64,000 nucleotides of DNA, taken from the NCBI RefSeq assembly GCF_014268805.2, contig NZ_JABWRF020000002.1, forward strand, positions 372,001-436,000, given 5' to 3'. The notes beneath the pieces were generated by a model, which had not been told where the DNA came from, did not search any database, and worked only from the letters and a program-made list of their open reading frames with translations. Below are positions 17,338 through 27,401 of the stretch, in pieces (the first letter of the stretch is position 1; every line of letters starts with the position of its first letter). This DNA is from Pseudomonas farsensis. GTDB taxonomy: Bacteria > Pseudomonadota > Gammaproteobacteria > Pseudomonadales > Pseudomonadaceae. The position numbers and the translations under genes were made by a program.

Positions 17338-17499
17338 GGGGACGCCTCCGAAAGTTTGCGTGCTTGGGGTGCAAGTATAGGGAGGTTGATATATGCGTAA
17401 AGGAATAAGAAGCTATTTGTTAATAACTGTAAGTTTTAAGCTGCAAACTACAAGAAGCAGCCGCTGCGGCGCATCGGATCTTTCTTTCAGCTTGCAGCT

Positions 17500-17538
17500 A
17501 AAAAAAAAAGGACCATCCCCTGCCAAGGAAAATGGTCC
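17500..17538 (-). terminator. Terminator of the tonB-exbB-exbD operon
   Basis: On the minus strand the stem GGACCAT...ATGGTCC is followed by a run of nine or ten T residues. It lies about 80 bp past the exbD stop. Confidence 0.88.
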
Positions 17539-17616
17539 GTAAGCACTTGCCTGAAGAAAGTCACTGCCGAGCAGGCGCACGCGGTCTGCTGTCTCTTGCA
17601 GCTTGCCGCTCCCGCG

Positions 17617-18018
17617 TCAGCGGGCGGTGATGACCGCCAGCTTGCTGATGCCGGCACGTTCGATGGCTGCCATCGCGCGCGCGACTTCGCCGTAGTTCAC
17701 GCCATCATCGGCCTGCAATTGCACGCGCAGTTCGGTGTCTTTGCTCTTGGCCGTCTTGAGGTTGCTCTCAAGCTGGTCGGGCTGGATCTGCTCTTTATTG
17801 ATGAACAACTGGCCGCTGCCATCGATGCTCACCACCAGCGGGTCCTTCTGCTCGACCGGGGCCACGGCCTCGGTCTTGGGCAGGTTGATCGGGATCGCGT
17901 TGGTCAACAGCGGCGCCGTGACGATGAATACCACCAGCAGCACCAGCATGACGTCCACCAACGGCGTGACGTTGATTTCACTCAACACTTCATCGCTGTC
18001 CTGGGTCGAGAAGGCCAT
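17617..18018 (-). CDS. exbD: ExbD energy-transduction protein
   Basis: A 133-residue single-pass membrane protein. The segment INVTPLVDVMLVLLVVFIV carries the conserved membrane aspartate of ExbD/TolR that passes protons; the rest is periplasmic. With ExbB it powers TonB-dependent import of iron chelates and other ligands. The start at 18018 lies one base beyond the exbB stop, so the genes are translated together. It is the last gene of the tonB-exbB-exbD unit. Confidence 0.93.
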   Translation of the reverse strand: MAFSTQDSDEVLSEINVTPLVDVMLVLLVVFIVTAPLLTNAIPINLPKTEAVAPVEQKDPLVVSIDGSGQLFINKEQIQPDQLESNLKTAKSKDTELRVQLQADDGVNYGEVARAMAAIERAGISKLAVITAR

Positions 18019-18019
18019 C

Positions 18020-18742
18020 TCAGGAAGCCTCCTGCACAGGCTGGGTGAAACCGCTGTGCGTGCGCTGCACAGCCGGGTGTACCAGCACACGGAAGGCACT
18101 CTTCTGCGCCAGGCTGTAGAAATCGTGGGCAAAGTCATCCAGGTCGGCAGCGGTGAGCTTCAGGCGCCGCAGGAAGTAGTTGTAGACCAGCACCGCAGGC
18201 ACCGCGACGGCGATCCCCACCCCCGTCGCCACCAACGCTGCGCCAATCGGGCCGGCCACCGTTTCGAGGCTGGCCGAGCCAGCCGCGCTGATGCCCTTGA
18301 GCGCTTCCATGATGCCCCACACGGTGCCGAACAGGCCGATGAAGGGCGACGTGCTGCCAATACTGGCAACCACCGCCAGGCCGGTTTCAAGCGAGCGGCG
18401 CTCACGCACGATCTGCTGGCGCAGGGCACGCTCGAGGCGGTCCTGATGGTTGATGGCATGGCTCAGGTCGTTCGCCAGGCCGGGCTCGCCCACGGCGATG
18501 GCCGCGTAGCCGGCCTGTGCCACGCGGGCGGCCGGGCCTGGTTGCTGGTGGCTGATCTCGGCGGCCGAATCCAGGCTGGAAGCCGCCCAGAACTGTTTGT
18601 GGAAGCGCTTGTCCTGGTTTTTCAACCGGCCGAACTGCACGGCCTTGACCAGCGCCAGCGCCCAAGTGGCCACGGAAAAGCCAACCAGCAGCCAGATGAC
18701 GGTGCTTTCAACGGATTCGAGGGGGGATGCCAACAGGCTCAT
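18020..18742 (-). CDS. exbB: ExbB energy-transduction protein
   Basis: A 240-residue MotA/TolQ/ExbB family inner-membrane protein. Three hydrophobic segments are visible: one near the N-terminus (VIWLLVGFSVATWALALV) and two in the second half (GLAVVASIGSTSPFIGLFGTVW and GAALVATGVGIAVAVPAVLVY). With ExbD it forms the proton-driven motor for TonB. It starts 32 bp after tonB. Confidence 0.93.
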   Translation of the reverse strand: MSLLASPLESVESTVIWLLVGFSVATWALALVKAVQFGRLKNQDKRFHKQFWAASSLDSAAEISHQQPGPAARVAQAGYAAIAVGEPGLANDLSHAINHQDRLERALRQQIVRERRSLETGLAVVASIGSTSPFIGLFGTVWGIMEALKGISAAGSASLETVAGPIGAALVATGVGIAVAVPAVLVYNYFLRRLKLTAADLDDFAHDFYSLAQKSAFRVLVHPAVQRTHSGFTQPVQEAS

Positions 18743-18774
18743 GGGTAGTCCTTCCTATGTATGCGCTCGCAAAG

Positions 18775-19560
18775 TTAACGAAGCTTGAAATCGATCGGTA
18801 CGCTGACCCAGCCGGCCTGCGCGACATCGCCCTGCTTGGCCGGGACAAAACTCCAGCGCTTGACCGCTGCCAGCGCGGCGGCGTCGAGGGCATCGCGGCC
18901 GCTGCTTTGCTGGACCTGAATCTGCCCCGGCTTGCCGCTTGGCAGCACCTCGACCCGCAGCAGCACAGTGCCTTCCCAGCCACGGCGCTGAGCCATCTGC
19001 GGGTACTCCGGCGCCGGGTTCTTCAGGTAAGCGGCATTGGCCGACGGCGGCGTGACCGGGGCCGGTGCGGGTGGCGCAGGGGCCGCGACCGGCGCAGGGG
19101 TTGGCGCCTGGACAGGCGTGGGTACGGGTTTCGGCTCGGGTTTGGCCTTGACCACAGGCTTGGTCACGGGCTTGGCCTTCGGCTTGGGCTTTGCCGCCAG
19201 CTCATCGATCACCGGTGCTGGAGGCTCGACCACAGGGGGTGCAGGCGCGGGTGGCGGCGGCTCGACAACGGGCGGCGCAGGCGCGGCGAACTCGATGGTC
19301 ATGGGGGGAATCTGCGGCGGTACAATCGGCAGCGCTGCTGTCGGCGTTTGGCTGACCCAGTAGGCGGCGGCGCCATGCAAGGCCAGCACCAGCAAGCCCA
19401 ACACCAGTTTGTCGCGGCGCTTGAGGCCGCTTGCTGGCGTGCGTTGCAGACGCAGTTGGCCCAGCGGCAGGCGTGGCGTGCGTCCGAGCTCGACCAGTTC
19501 ACCCGCTGCCGGGTGCCATGGCTGGTCGAAGGCTCTGACGGCCGTCTGGACATTACCCAT
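18775..19560 (-). CDS. tonB: TonB energy transducer
   Basis: A 261-residue TonB. A ~50-residue cytoplasmic leader precedes the membrane anchor (about 51-69), which keeps the conserved histidine (H62). A long Pro/Ala/Lys-rich periplasmic spacer (about 85-185) follows, then the C-terminal TonB domain with PEYPQMAQRRGWEGTVLLRV and the final WSFVPAKQ. Gene order tonB-exbB-exbD and the cytoplasmic leader recall the second TonB system of P. aeruginosa (TonB2-ExbB1-ExbD1). It may energise specific outer-membrane receptors rather than all of them. Confidence 0.92.
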   Translation of the reverse strand: MGNVQTAVRAFDQPWHPAAGELVELGRTPRLPLGQLRLQRTPASGLKRRDKLVLGLLVLALHGAAAYWVSQTPTAALPIVPPQIPPMTIEFAAPAPPVVEPPPPAPAPPVVEPPAPVIDELAAKPKPKAKPVTKPVVKAKPEPKPVPTPVQAPTPAPVAAPAPPAPAPVTPPSANAAYLKNPAPEYPQMAQRRGWEGTVLLRVEVLPSGKPGQIQVQQSSGRDALDAAALAAVKRWSFVPAKQGDVAQAGWVSVPIDFKLR

Positions 19561-19651
19561 TTGCTCAACTCCCTGTGGGCTGGATTCAGGTGTGTGGCTG
19601 AATCATCGGGGGTCGAGGCTTATGCTTTGAAGTAATGTTTGAAGTTAACGT

Positions 19652-19670
19652 TATAACAATTATTCATATT
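19652..19670. promoter_or_regulatory. Weak Fur-box-like site upstream of tonB
   Basis: TATAACAATTATTCATATT agrees with the 19-bp Fur consensus at 11 positions. It lies in the only AT-rich stretch of the tonB upstream region, about 90 bp before the start codon. Iron control would fit the gene's role, but the match is borderline. Confidence 0.3.
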
Positions 19671-19783
19671 GTTTTTTGGCGAATGGCTCAAGCCCGCGTA
19701 TTTCGGGGGGTGTGGGGAGGTATTAACCCGTCAATGCCTTGTGAGCATGAGAAATATTCGTGCAAGGCATCGAATTGCCGCGA

Positions 19784-19880
19784 GGGCTGCGGCCTCGTTC
19801 GCGACACAAGGCCGCTCCTACAGGGTTACGCGGCCCCCTGTAGGAGCGGCCTCGTGCCGCGAAAGGGCTGCAAAGCAGCC
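19784..19880. repeat. REP doublet (family A), tail-to-tail
   Basis: Two inverted family-A units meet at their CTACAGG/CCTGTAG ends, around the central GTTACGCGGCC. The outer arms GGCTGC.../...GCAGCC are also complementary. It lies between tonB and the cysA terminator. Confidence 0.8.
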
Positions 19881-19897
19881 CGGCCATTCATCAGGCA

Positions 19898-19926
19898 TAA
19901 AAAAACCCGGGACCAGGCCCGGGTTC
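19898..19926 (-). terminator. Terminator of the sulfate transport operon
   Basis: On the minus strand AACCCGGGCC-TGG-TCCCGGGTT is followed by six or seven T residues. It lies 19 bp after the cysA stop codon and ends the oscA-sbp-cysTWA unit. Confidence 0.88.
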
Positions 19927-19944
19927 CACTCAGCAAACAGCAGC

Positions 19945-20934
19945 TCAGATATCCGCCACCTTCTGCCAAACCTTCGGCCGGAAGAACAATGTCTCGCCCC
20001 GCGCCAGCCCGGCCAGGCTATCGTGGTCCTTGACCACTTCGGCTTCGATCAGCTCGCTCTGCCCTTCCACCTTCAGCGTCACCCGCGTGGTCGCGCCCAA
20101 CGGGCGGATGTCACGCACTTCGGCGGCGTGGTGGCCTTCGGTTTCGTGGCGTGACAGCGACACCTCATGCGGGCGGAACAACACATGGTTGCCCTCGCTC
20201 AGGGCGAAACGGTTGGAGTCGCCCAGGAAGTGATAGACGAAGTCGTTGGCCGGCTTCTCATACACCTCGCCGGGCGAGCCGATCTGCTCGATCACCCCCT
20301 TGTTCATCACCACGATACGGTCCGCCACTTCCATGGCTTCTTCCTGGTCGTGGGTCACGAACACCGAGGTCAGGTTGATGTCCTCGTGCAGGCGCGCCAG
20401 CCAGCGGCGCAGCTCTTTACGCACCTTGGCATCCAGCGCACCAAACGGCTCATCGAGCAGCAGCACCTTGGGCTCGACCGCCAAGGCGCGGGCCAGGGCG
20501 ATGCGCTGGCGCTGGCCACCGGACAACTGCTCGGGGTAACGGTCGGACAGCCAGTCGAGCTGGACCATGTTCAGCAGTTCATGCACTTTCTCGGCAATCT
20601 TGCTTTCGCTCGGGCGCTCGCCCTTGGGCTTCATGCGCAGGCCGAAGGCTACGTTGTCGAACACGCTCATGTGGCGGAACAACGCATAGTGCTGGAACAC
20701 AAAGCCGACGTTGCGATCACGCACATCGTGGCCGGAAACATCCTCGCCATGGAACACGATGCTGCCATCGTCCGGGGTTTCCAGGCCGGCGATGATGCGC
20801 AGCAGGGTGGTCTTGCCGCAGCCGGACGGGCCCAGCAGCGCCACCAGTTCACCGCTGTTGATATCCAGGTTGATGTTGTTCAGGGCCTGGAAGCTGTTGA
20901 AGCGCTTGCTGACATTACGAACTTCGATCGACAT
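19945..20934 (-). CDS. cysA: Sulfate/thiosulfate ABC transporter ATPase
   Basis: A 329-residue ABC ATPase. Walker [10 protein letters not shown] (35-43), signature LSGGQ (137-141) and Walker B LLLDEP (158-163) are intact, followed by a C-terminal TOBE-like regulatory region from about 240. It energises CysT-CysW for sulfate and thiosulfate import. It starts 3 bp after the cysW stop and is the last gene of the operon. Confidence 0.94.
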   Translation of the reverse strand: MSIEVRNVSKRFNSFQALNNINLDINSGELVALLGPSGCGKTTLLRIIAGLETPDDGSIVFHGEDVSGHDVRDRNVGFVFQHYALFRHMSVFDNVAFGLRMKPKGERPSESKIAEKVHELLNMVQLDWLSDRYPEQLSGGQRQRIALARALAVEPKVLLLDEPFGALDAKVRKELRRWLARLHEDINLTSVFVTHDQEEAMEVADRIVVMNKGVIEQIGSPGEVYEKPANDFVYHFLGDSNRFALSEGNHVLFRPHEVSLSRHETEGHHAAEVRDIRPLGATTRVTLKVEGQSELIEAEVVKDHDSLAGLARGETLFFRPKVWQKVADI

Positions 20935-20937
20935 GAC

Positions 20938-21810
20938 TCATTCCTCCGCGGCGCTGTGGCGCAGGCGGTTAATACGGTTCTCGCTCCACTGCTTGAGCAG
21001 CAGGATGAAGAGCGCCAGGATCAGCAACAGGCTGGCCACACTGAAGGCGGCGACGTGGTTGTACTCGTTGTAGAGAATCTCCACGTGCAGCGGCAAGGTA
21101 TTGGTGACGCCGCGGATATGCCCGGACACCACCGACACCGCGCCGAACTCGCCCATGGCCCGCGCGGTACACAGCACCACGCCGTAAATCAGGCCCCACT
21201 TGATGTTGGGCAGGGTCACGTGCCAGAACATCTGCCAGCCATTGGCGCCCAGCAGGCGCGCGGCCTCTTCCTCCTGTGTGCCCTGTTCCTGCATCAGCGG
21301 GATCAGTTCACGCGCCACGAATGGCACGGTGACGAAGATGGTCGCAAGCACAATGCCCGGCAGGGCGAAGACGATCTGGATATCGTGGTCCTGCAGCCAC
21401 GGCCCGAACAGGCCTTGGGCACCGAACATCAGCACGTAGACCAGGCCCGCGATCACCGGCGATACCGAGAACGGCAGGTCGATCAGGGTCACCAGGATGC
21501 TCTTGCCACGGAAGGTGTATTTGCTCACGCACCAGGCGGCGGACACCCCGAACACAAGGTTCAGCGGCACCGAAATCGCTACGGCGAGCAAGGTGAGCTT
21601 GAGCGCCGACAATGCGTCGGCTTCGAAGATGGCCTCAAAGAACGTACCGAAGCCGTTCTTCAATGCCTGCGACACCACGATCACCAGCGGCAGCAGCAAA
21701 AACAGCGCGAACACGACCCAGCCGAGGGTGATCAGCACGCGGCGCGAGGTGGCACTGCCGCGCCGGGCTGCATTGGCGGCGGCGCTGGCGCCAAGAGTTG
21801 ATGAAGACAT
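20938..21810 (-). CDS. cysW: Sulfate/thiosulfate ABC permease CysW
   Basis: A 290-residue inner-membrane permease with about six transmembrane segments and the EAA loop ([20 protein letters not shown]) that contacts the ATPase. It pairs with CysT to form the sulfate channel. An extra polar N-terminus (Ala/Arg-rich, ~25 residues) precedes the first helix. It lies 13 bp after cysT. Confidence 0.94.
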   Translation of the reverse strand: MSSSTLGASAAANAARRGSATSRRVLITLGWVVFALFLLLPLVIVVSQALKNGFGTFFEAIFEADALSALKLTLLAVAISVPLNLVFGVSAAWCVSKYTFRGKSILVTLIDLPFSVSPVIAGLVYVLMFGAQGLFGPWLQDHDIQIVFALPGIVLATIFVTVPFVARELIPLMQEQGTQEEEAARLLGANGWQMFWHVTLPNIKWGLIYGVVLCTARAMGEFGAVSVVSGHIRGVTNTLPLHVEILYNEYNHVAAFSVASLLLILALFILLLKQWSENRINRLRHSAAEE

Positions 21811-21823
21811 TAACCGGCCTCCT

Positions 21824-22642
21824 TCATGGGGTTTCGATGCGCCGCTGCAACAGGTTGATCAGCAGCAGCAGGATGAAGGAAACCACCAGCATCAGAACGC
21901 CGATGGCGGTGGCGCCGGTGTAGTCGTACTGGTCGAGCTTGACCATGATCAGCAGCGGCAGAATCTCGGTCTTCATGGGCATGTTGCCGGCGATGAAAAT
22001 CACCGAACCGTACTCACCGACCCCACGGGCGAACGCCAGGGCAAAACCGGTCAGCCAGGCCGGTAGCAGCGCCGGCGCCAGCACATGGCGGAACACCTGC
22101 AACGGCTTGGCGCCCAGGCAGGCGGCGGCCTCCTCCACCTCACGCGGGATATCGGCCAGCACCGGCTGCACCGTGCGCACCACGAACGGCAGGGTCACGA
22201 AGGTCAGCGCCAAGGTGATGCCCAGCGGGGTGTAGGCGATCTTGAAGCCAAGGTCGGTGGCGAACTGGCCGACCCAGCCCGAGGGCGCGTACAAGGCCGT
22301 CAGGGCGATACCGGCAACCGCGGTGGGCAAGGCGAACGGCAGGTCGATCATCGCGTCGATGATCTTGCGCCCTGGGAAGGTGTAGCGCACCAGCACCCAG
22401 GCCAGCAGGGTGCCGATCACACCATTGATGATGGCGGCGAACAGGGCGGTACCGAAACTCAGCTTCAGGGCCGCAATGACACGCGGTGCACTGATGATGG
22501 TCCAGAACTGCTCCCAGGTCAGCTGCGAGGCATGGATGAACATGGCCGCCAGCGGTATCAGCACGATCAGGCTGAGGTACACCAAGGTGTAGCCCAGCGT
22601 CAGCCCGAAGCCGGGTATGACGGGGGAAATGCGACGTGACAT
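21824..22642 (-). CDS. cysT: Sulfate/thiosulfate ABC permease CysT
   Basis: A 272-residue permease with about six transmembrane segments and the EAA motif ([17 protein letters not shown]). It opens with [19 protein letters not shown], as CysT/CysU proteins do. It forms the membrane channel with CysW. A REP doublet lies between it and sbp. Confidence 0.94.
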   Translation of the reverse strand: MSRRISPVIPGFGLTLGYTLVYLSLIVLIPLAAMFIHASQLTWEQFWTIISAPRVIAALKLSFGTALFAAIINGVIGTLLAWVLVRYTFPGRKIIDAMIDLPFALPTAVAGIALTALYAPSGWVGQFATDLGFKIAYTPLGITLALTFVTLPFVVRTVQPVLADIPREVEEAAACLGAKPLQVFRHVLAPALLPAWLTGFALAFARGVGEYGSVIFIAGNMPMKTEILPLLIMVKLDQYDYTGATAIGVLMLVVSFILLLLINLLQRRIETP

Positions 22643-22708
22643 AAAGGTCCCTGGTTGAACGCACGAGGCCCGGCGGTTATGCCGGGCCGGTGCAGGCTTG
22701 TGAATCCT

Positions 22709-22812
22709 GGGGCTGCGTTGCAGCCCTTTCGCGGCACAAGGCCGCTCCTACAAAAGCACGCGATGCCCTGTAGGAGCGGCCTTGTGCCGCGAAAGGGCCG
22801 CAAAGCGGCCCC
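22709..22812. repeat. REP doublet (family A) inside the sulfate operon
   Basis: Two inverted family-A units meet at the CCTACA...TGTAGG ends with complementary outer arms GGGGCTGC/GCGGCCCC. It sits between sbp and cysT, where such hairpins often protect the upstream message so that the binding protein is made in excess over the permeases. That role is inferred. Confidence 0.8.
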
Positions 22813-22827
22813 CGCTTTTCCTTGGAC

Positions 22828-23835
22828 TTACTGTGCCTGATAAATCTGGTCGAACACACCGCCGTCATTGAAGAACTTCGGCTGCGCAGTCTTCCAGCCG
22901 CCGAAGTCTTTGTCGATGGTCACCAGGTCCAGTTTGGGGAACTGCTTGCCAAACTCGGCAGCCACTTTCGCATCACGCGGGCGGTAGAAGTTCTCGGCGG
23001 CAATCTTCTGCCCAGCCGGGCTGTACAGGTGCTTGAGGTACTCGGTGGCAATCTCGGTGTTGCCCTTCTTCTCGGCGTTCTTGTCCACCACGGCCACTGG
23101 CGGCTCGGCCAGGATCGACAGCGAAGGCACGACAATTTCGAACTTGTCGGCGCCGCCGTCTTCTTTCAGCGCCAGGAAGGCTTCGTTTTCCCAGGCCAGC
23201 AACACGTCGCCCTGGCCGTTGTTGACGAAGGTGATGGTCGAGCCACGGGCGCCGGTGTCCAGCACGGGGACATGCTTGAACAGCTCCTGCACATACTCTT
23301 TGGCCTTGGCTTCGCTACCACCGGCCTTCAGGCCATAGGCCCAGGCGGCGAGGAAGTTCCAGCGCGCACCGCCGGAGGTTTTCGGGTTGGGAGTGATGAC
23401 CGAAACGTCTTTCTTGACCAGGTCGCCCCAGTCCTTGATGCCTTTCGGGTTGCCCTTGCGCACCAGGAACACGATGGTCGAGGTGTACGGGGTGCTGGCG
23501 TCCGGCAGGCGGGTCTGCCAGTTCTCTGGCAGGGTCTTGCCGAGCTTGGCGATTTCGTCGATGTCACCGGCCAGTGCCAGGGTCACGACGTCGGCGCGCA
23601 GGCCGTCGATGACCGCCCGGCCTTGCTTGCCCGAACCGCCGTGGGACTGCTGGATCTTCACGTTGTCGTCCGGGTGGCTCTGCTGCCAGTGCTTGATGAA
23701 CTCGGCGTTGTACTGCTGGTACAGCTCGCGGGTAGGGTCGTAGGACACGTTCAGCAGTTCGTAGTCCTTGGCGATGGCGGAACCGGCAAAAACGGCACTG
23801 GCCAGAGCGGCGAGCGCATAACGGCGGATGGACAT
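22828..23835 (-). CDS. sbp: Periplasmic sulfate-binding protein
   Basis: A 335-residue periplasmic binding protein with a clear Sec signal ([22 protein letters not shown]). The mature part begins [21 protein letters not shown], the sulfate-binding hallmark. It delivers sulfate to CysTWA. I start at the MSIRR codon at 23835; an in-frame ATG at 23856 would lengthen the signal. It follows oscA by 47 bp. Confidence 0.94.
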   Translation of the reverse strand: MSIRRYALAALASAVFAGSAIAKDYELLNVSYDPTRELYQQYNAEFIKHWQQSHPDDNVKIQQSHGGSGKQGRAVIDGLRADVVTLALAGDIDEIAKLGKTLPENWQTRLPDASTPYTSTIVFLVRKGNPKGIKDWGDLVKKDVSVITPNPKTSGGARWNFLAAWAYGLKAGGSEAKAKEYVQELFKHVPVLDTGARGSTITFVNNGQGDVLLAWENEAFLALKEDGGADKFEIVVPSLSILAEPPVAVVDKNAEKKGNTEIATEYLKHLYSPAGQKIAAENFYRPRDAKVAAEFGKQFPKLDLVTIDKDFGGWKTAQPKFFNDGGVFDQIYQAQ

Positions 23836-23882
23836 GGTGAAGCTCCCGATTGGCATTTTTCTAATTAGTTGGGTAGTGCGGT

Positions 23883-24065
23883 TCAGCCGGGCTTGTTGCC
23901 GGGCTGTTGCAGGCGGAACTTCTCTTTGCGCTCGATCTGCACCACCTGGGCGTTGTGCACGGTGATCTCTACCGCGCCAAAGCGCAGGTCGCGCAGGGCG
24001 CTCTGGATTTCACGCAAAATGGTGGCTTCGTCCTGACCATCAATGCTACGCAGAGATGCACTCAT
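23883..24065 (-). CDS. oscA: Sulfur-starvation protein OscA (DUF2292/YezD type)
   Basis: A 60-residue protein matching the small OscA/YezD family, with the core [29 protein letters not shown]. OscA is induced by sulfur limitation and needed for organosulfur use in pseudomonads; its biochemical role is not known. It leads the sbp-cysTWA operon, and a long dyad about 100 bp upstream is a good candidate for CysB control. Confidence 0.88.
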   Translation of the reverse strand: MSASLRSIDGQDEATILREIQSALRDLRFGAVEITVHNAQVVQIERKEKFRLQQPGNKPG

Positions 24066-24153
24066 GCTCGTTCTCCTGGTGAATAAGGGTGCCGGGCATG
24101 GGTTCGAAGGGGATTTGCGCCTGGCTTGAGGGCAATAGTAGTGAGGCGCGGTT

Positions 24154-24178
24154 ATTCTTAAAAATACTGTTTAAGAAT
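24154..24178. promoter_or_regulatory. Dyad upstream of oscA, candidate CysB-type operator
   Basis: ATTCTTAAA-N7-TTTAAGAAT is a perfect 9-bp-arm inverted repeat in an otherwise AT-rich stretch 89-113 bp before oscA. A partial outer dyad GGTTAT...ATAACC (24150-24190) surrounds it. Sulfur-responsive control by the LysR-type regulator CysB is the natural reading, but binding has not been shown here. Confidence 0.5.
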
Positions 24179-24214
24179 GTTTATATAACCACTTTTACAT
24201 TTCACCTCAGACCC

Positions 24215-24331
24215 TCTGTAGGAGCGGCCTTGTGTCGCGAAAGGGCTGCGCAGCAGCCCCGGCAATTTTGCATGATGGCAAGAACCTGGGGCCGCTGCGC
24301 AGCCCTTTCGCGACACAAGGCCGCTCCTACA
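24215..24331. repeat. REP doublet (family A)
   Basis: About 117 bp: TCTGTAGGAGCGGCCTTGTG at one end and its near-complement at the other, with GGGCTGCGCAGC / GCTGCGCAGCCC inner arms. It lies just beyond the RND pump stop codon at 24336. Confidence 0.85.
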
Positions 24332-24335
24332 AGGG

Positions 24336-27300
24336 TCAGTGGTGCGCTTCAGGTTTATGTTCCGGCTCGCGAATCTTGTACCAGGCCACATACAGCGCCG
24401 GCAGGAACAGCAGCGTCAGCAGCGTTGCACTGATGATGCCGCCAATCATGGCGTAGGCCATCGGCCCCCAGAACACCTCGCGGGCAATCGGGATCATGCC
24501 CAGGCTCGCAGCGGCTGCCGTCAGCAGGATCGGCCGGCGGCGGTGATTGGTCGCCTCCACCACCGCATCCCACGGGGCAAAGCCCTGGGCCTCGAACTCG
24601 TCGATCTGGGTCACCAGAATCACCGAGTTGCGGATGATGATGCCGATCAGCGCAAGCACCCCGAGAATCGCCACAAAGCCCATCGGCGTGCCGGTCGGCA
24701 CCAGCGCCAGCACCACACCGATCAGCCCCAGCGGCGCCACGCTGACCACCAGGAACAGCTTCTGCACGCTGTGCAGCTGGATCATCAGGAAGGTGGCCAT
24801 CAGGAAGATCATCAGCGGCACCACCTGGCGGATCGGGCCTTGGGCCTTGGCGCTCTCCTCCACCGTGCCGCCGGTCGCCACTTCATAGCCAACCGGCAGC
24901 GCAGCGGCAAACTCGTCGATCTTCGGCTTCAGTTGGGCCACCAGGTCGGTAGGCTGGATGTCGCCGTTAACCGATGCCTTCAGGGTGATGGTCGGTTTGC
25001 GGTCACGTCGCCACACCAGCGGCTGCTCCAGCTCGTAGCGCACCGTGGCGAACGCCAGCAGCGGAATCGAGGCGCCGCTGGGGCTGACAATCTGCAGGTT
25101 CTGCAGCGTGTCGGGCGAGCCGCGTTCGCTGTCCTCGGCGCGGGCGACCACGTTGATCAGGTAGATGTTGTCGTTGACCTGGGTAATCGGTACGCCGCTG
25201 ACGATGCTGTTCATCACATTGGCCACATCCTCGGACGACAACCCCAGCTGGCGCGCCTTGTCCTGGGCAATCTCCACGCGCAGCACCTTGCCTGGCTCGT
25301 TCCAGTCAAAAATCATCTCACCAATGTTGGGGTTGCTGTCGAGCAAGGTGGCAAGATCGATGGCATGGGCGCGGACCTGGTCGATGTCCTTGCCGCTGAC
25401 CCGGTACTGGATAGGCCGGCCCACGGGCGGGCCCATTTCCAGCGACTGGACATTGGTGCCGATGCCGACGAAGTCTTTGCGCAGGCGCTCCTGCAGCCGC
25501 GCCATCAGCTCGCCACGCACCTCAAGGCCTTGGCTGACGATGACCAACTGGGCGTAATAGGGGTTTTGCAGTTGCTGGTCCAGCGGCAGGTAGAAGCGCA
25601 GCGCGCCTTGGCCAATGTAGGTGCTCCAACTGACGATATCCGGGTCGCCCTTCAAGGTAGCCTCGAAGCGGTCTACCACCTTGCGGGTCTCTTCGATGGA
25701 GGCGTTTTGCGGCAGGTTCAGGTCGACCAGGATTTCTGGCCGGTCCGACGAGGGGAAGAACTGGTTTTGCACAAAACGCATGCCCACCACCGACAGCACG
25801 AACAGCAGAATGGTGCCGACGACCGTTATCCAGCGGTGGCGCATGCACCACAGCAAGCCATGTTCGAAGCCCCGCCCTATCCGCCCGGGCTCGGCATCGT
25901 GGGCCTTGAGCTTGTTGCTGTTAAGCAAGTGCACACCCAGTACCGGGGCAAAAAATACCGCCACCACCCACGACACCAGCAAGGCCACGGCAATGACCGC
26001 GAACAGCGTGAAGGTGTACTCCCCCGCCGAGCTTGCGTTGAGGCCGATGGGCACGAACCCCGCCACCGTCACCAAGGTGCCGGTGAGCATCGGGAACGCG
26101 GTCGAGGTATAGGCAAAGGTGGCCGCCTGTTCCTTGCTGTCCCCCATTTCCAGCCGCGTGACCATCACCTCCACGGTGATCATCGCGTCATCCACCAACA
26201 ACCCCAGGGCGATGATCAGCGCGCCGAGCGAAATACGCTGCATGGTGATGTCGGTGTACTCCATGAATACGAACACCATGGCCAGCACCAGCGGGATCGA
26301 GCACGCGACTACCAGCCCGGCGCGCCAGCCGAGGCTGACGAAGCTCACCACCAGCACGATCACCACCGCCTCGAACAGCGCGCTGGTAAAGCCACCGACC
26401 GCCTGTTTGACCACCACCGCCTGGTCAGACACGGTGTGGACCTCAACGCCCACCGGCAGGTCAGCGGTGACCTTGTCCATGCGCTCACGCAGCAGTTGGC
26501 CAAACACCTGCATATTGCCGCCGGCTTTCATGCCAATGGCAAGGCCGATGGCGGTCTGGCCGTTGTAGCGGAACATCGGTGATGGCGGGTCGGCGTAGCC
26601 ACGCTCGATATCGGCAATGTCGGCCAGGCGGAAAAACCGATCCTTGATGCGCAGGTTGACGTTGACCAGGTCTTTTTCCGAGGCGAACTGGCCGCTGGTG
26701 CGCACCGAAATGCGCTCGGGCCCCGCCTCGATCACCCCGGCAGGCGTAACCGCGTTCTGCGCCTGCAAAGCCTGCATCACCTGGCCTTGGTCGATACCGA
26801 GGGCTGCCAGCTTGCGGGTCGAGAAATTCAGGTACAGCACCTCGTCCTGGGTGCCGACCAGCTCGATCTTGCCGATGTTGGGCACATCGCGCACTTCAGC
26901 ACGCACCTGCTCCACGTAGTCGCGCAACTGGCGCATTGTCAGGCCGTCGGCGGTAAAGCCGTAGATCGAGCCATACACATCGCCGAATTCATCGTTGAAC
27001 GCCGGGCCTTGCAGGCCTTTGGGGAACTGCCCGCTGATGTCCTGGATCTTCTTGCGCACCTGGTACCAGATCTGCGGGATGTCCTTGGCCTTGGTGGTGT
27101 CGCGCAAGTACACGTAGACCGTGGATTCGCCGGGGCGGGTGTAGCTTTTCACATAGTCGAGCGAGTCGAGTTCCTCGAGCTTCTTCTCGATACGGTCGGT
27201 GACCTGCAGCAGCGTTTCGTCCTGGGTCGCGCCGGGCCAGCGGCTCTGGATCACCATGGTCTTGATGGTGAACGAGGGGTCCTCTTCACGGCCCAGGTTC

Positions 27301-27401
27301 AAGTAGGAGAACACGCCCATCAGCAGGCTGACCGCCATCAAGTACCAGACGAACGACTGATGGCGCAGCGCCCATTCGGAGAGGTTGAAGCTTCCTTTCA
27401 T
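24336..27401 (-). CDS. RND efflux pump, HAE1-type inner-membrane transporter
   Basis: A 1021-residue RND permease of normal family length. The first helix (SFVWYLMAVSLLMGVFSYL) is followed by a large periplasmic loop, then TM4 with the conserved proton-relay pair in GLLVDDAMITVEVM. The second half repeats the layout. It is driven by proton influx and works with two adaptor lipoproteins encoded upstream. Start at 27401 gives MKGSFNLSEWAL and a 4-base overlap with the adaptor gene; the open frame extending to 27575 overlaps that gene and is rejected. Drug or metabolite substrate unknown. Confidence 0.92.
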   Translation of the reverse strand: MKGSFNLSEWALRHQSFVWYLMAVSLLMGVFSYLNLGREEDPSFTIKTMVIQSRWPGATQDETLLQVTDRIEKKLEELDSLDYVKSYTRPGESTVYVYLRDTTKAKDIPQIWYQVRKKIQDISGQFPKGLQGPAFNDEFGDVYGSIYGFTADGLTMRQLRDYVEQVRAEVRDVPNIGKIELVGTQDEVLYLNFSTRKLAALGIDQGQVMQALQAQNAVTPAGVIEAGPERISVRTSGQFASEKDLVNVNLRIKDRFFRLADIADIERGYADPPSPMFRYNGQTAIGLAIGMKAGGNMQVFGQLLRERMDKVTADLPVGVEVHTVSDQAVVVKQAVGGFTSALFEAVVIVLVVSFVSLGWRAGLVVACSIPLVLAMVFVFMEYTDITMQRISLGALIIALGLLVDDAMITVEVMVTRLEMGDSKEQAATFAYTSTAFPMLTGTLVTVAGFVPIGLNASSAGEYTFTLFAVIAVALLVSWVVAVFFAPVLGVHLLNSNKLKAHDAEPGRIGRGFEHGLLWCMRHRWITVVGTILLFVLSVVGMRFVQNQFFPSSDRPEILVDLNLPQNASIEETRKVVDRFEATLKGDPDIVSWSTYIGQGALRFYLPLDQQLQNPYYAQLVIVSQGLEVRGELMARLQERLRKDFVGIGTNVQSLEMGPPVGRPIQYRVSGKDIDQVRAHAIDLATLLDSNPNIGEMIFDWNEPGKVLRVEIAQDKARQLGLSSEDVANVMNSIVSGVPITQVNDNIYLINVVARAEDSERGSPDTLQNLQIVSPSGASIPLLAFATVRYELEQPLVWRRDRKPTITLKASVNGDIQPTDLVAQLKPKIDEFAAALPVGYEVATGGTVEESAKAQGPIRQVVPLMIFLMATFLMIQLHSVQKLFLVVSVAPLGLIGVVLALVPTGTPMGFVAILGVLALIGIIIRNSVILVTQIDEFEAQGFAPWDAVVEATNHRRRPILLTAAAASLGMIPIAREVFWGPMAYAMIGGIISATLLTLLFLPALYVAWYKIREPEHKPEAHH

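Noticed and set aside
20167..21801. Plus-strand open frame of 544 codons over cysA and cysW
   Set aside because: Antisense to two certain ABC transporter genes, with His/Gln-rich low-quality translation.
24339..26582. Plus-strand open frame of 747 codons over the RND pump
   Set aside because: Antisense shadow; translation is dominated by His, Gln and Arg and shows no family match.
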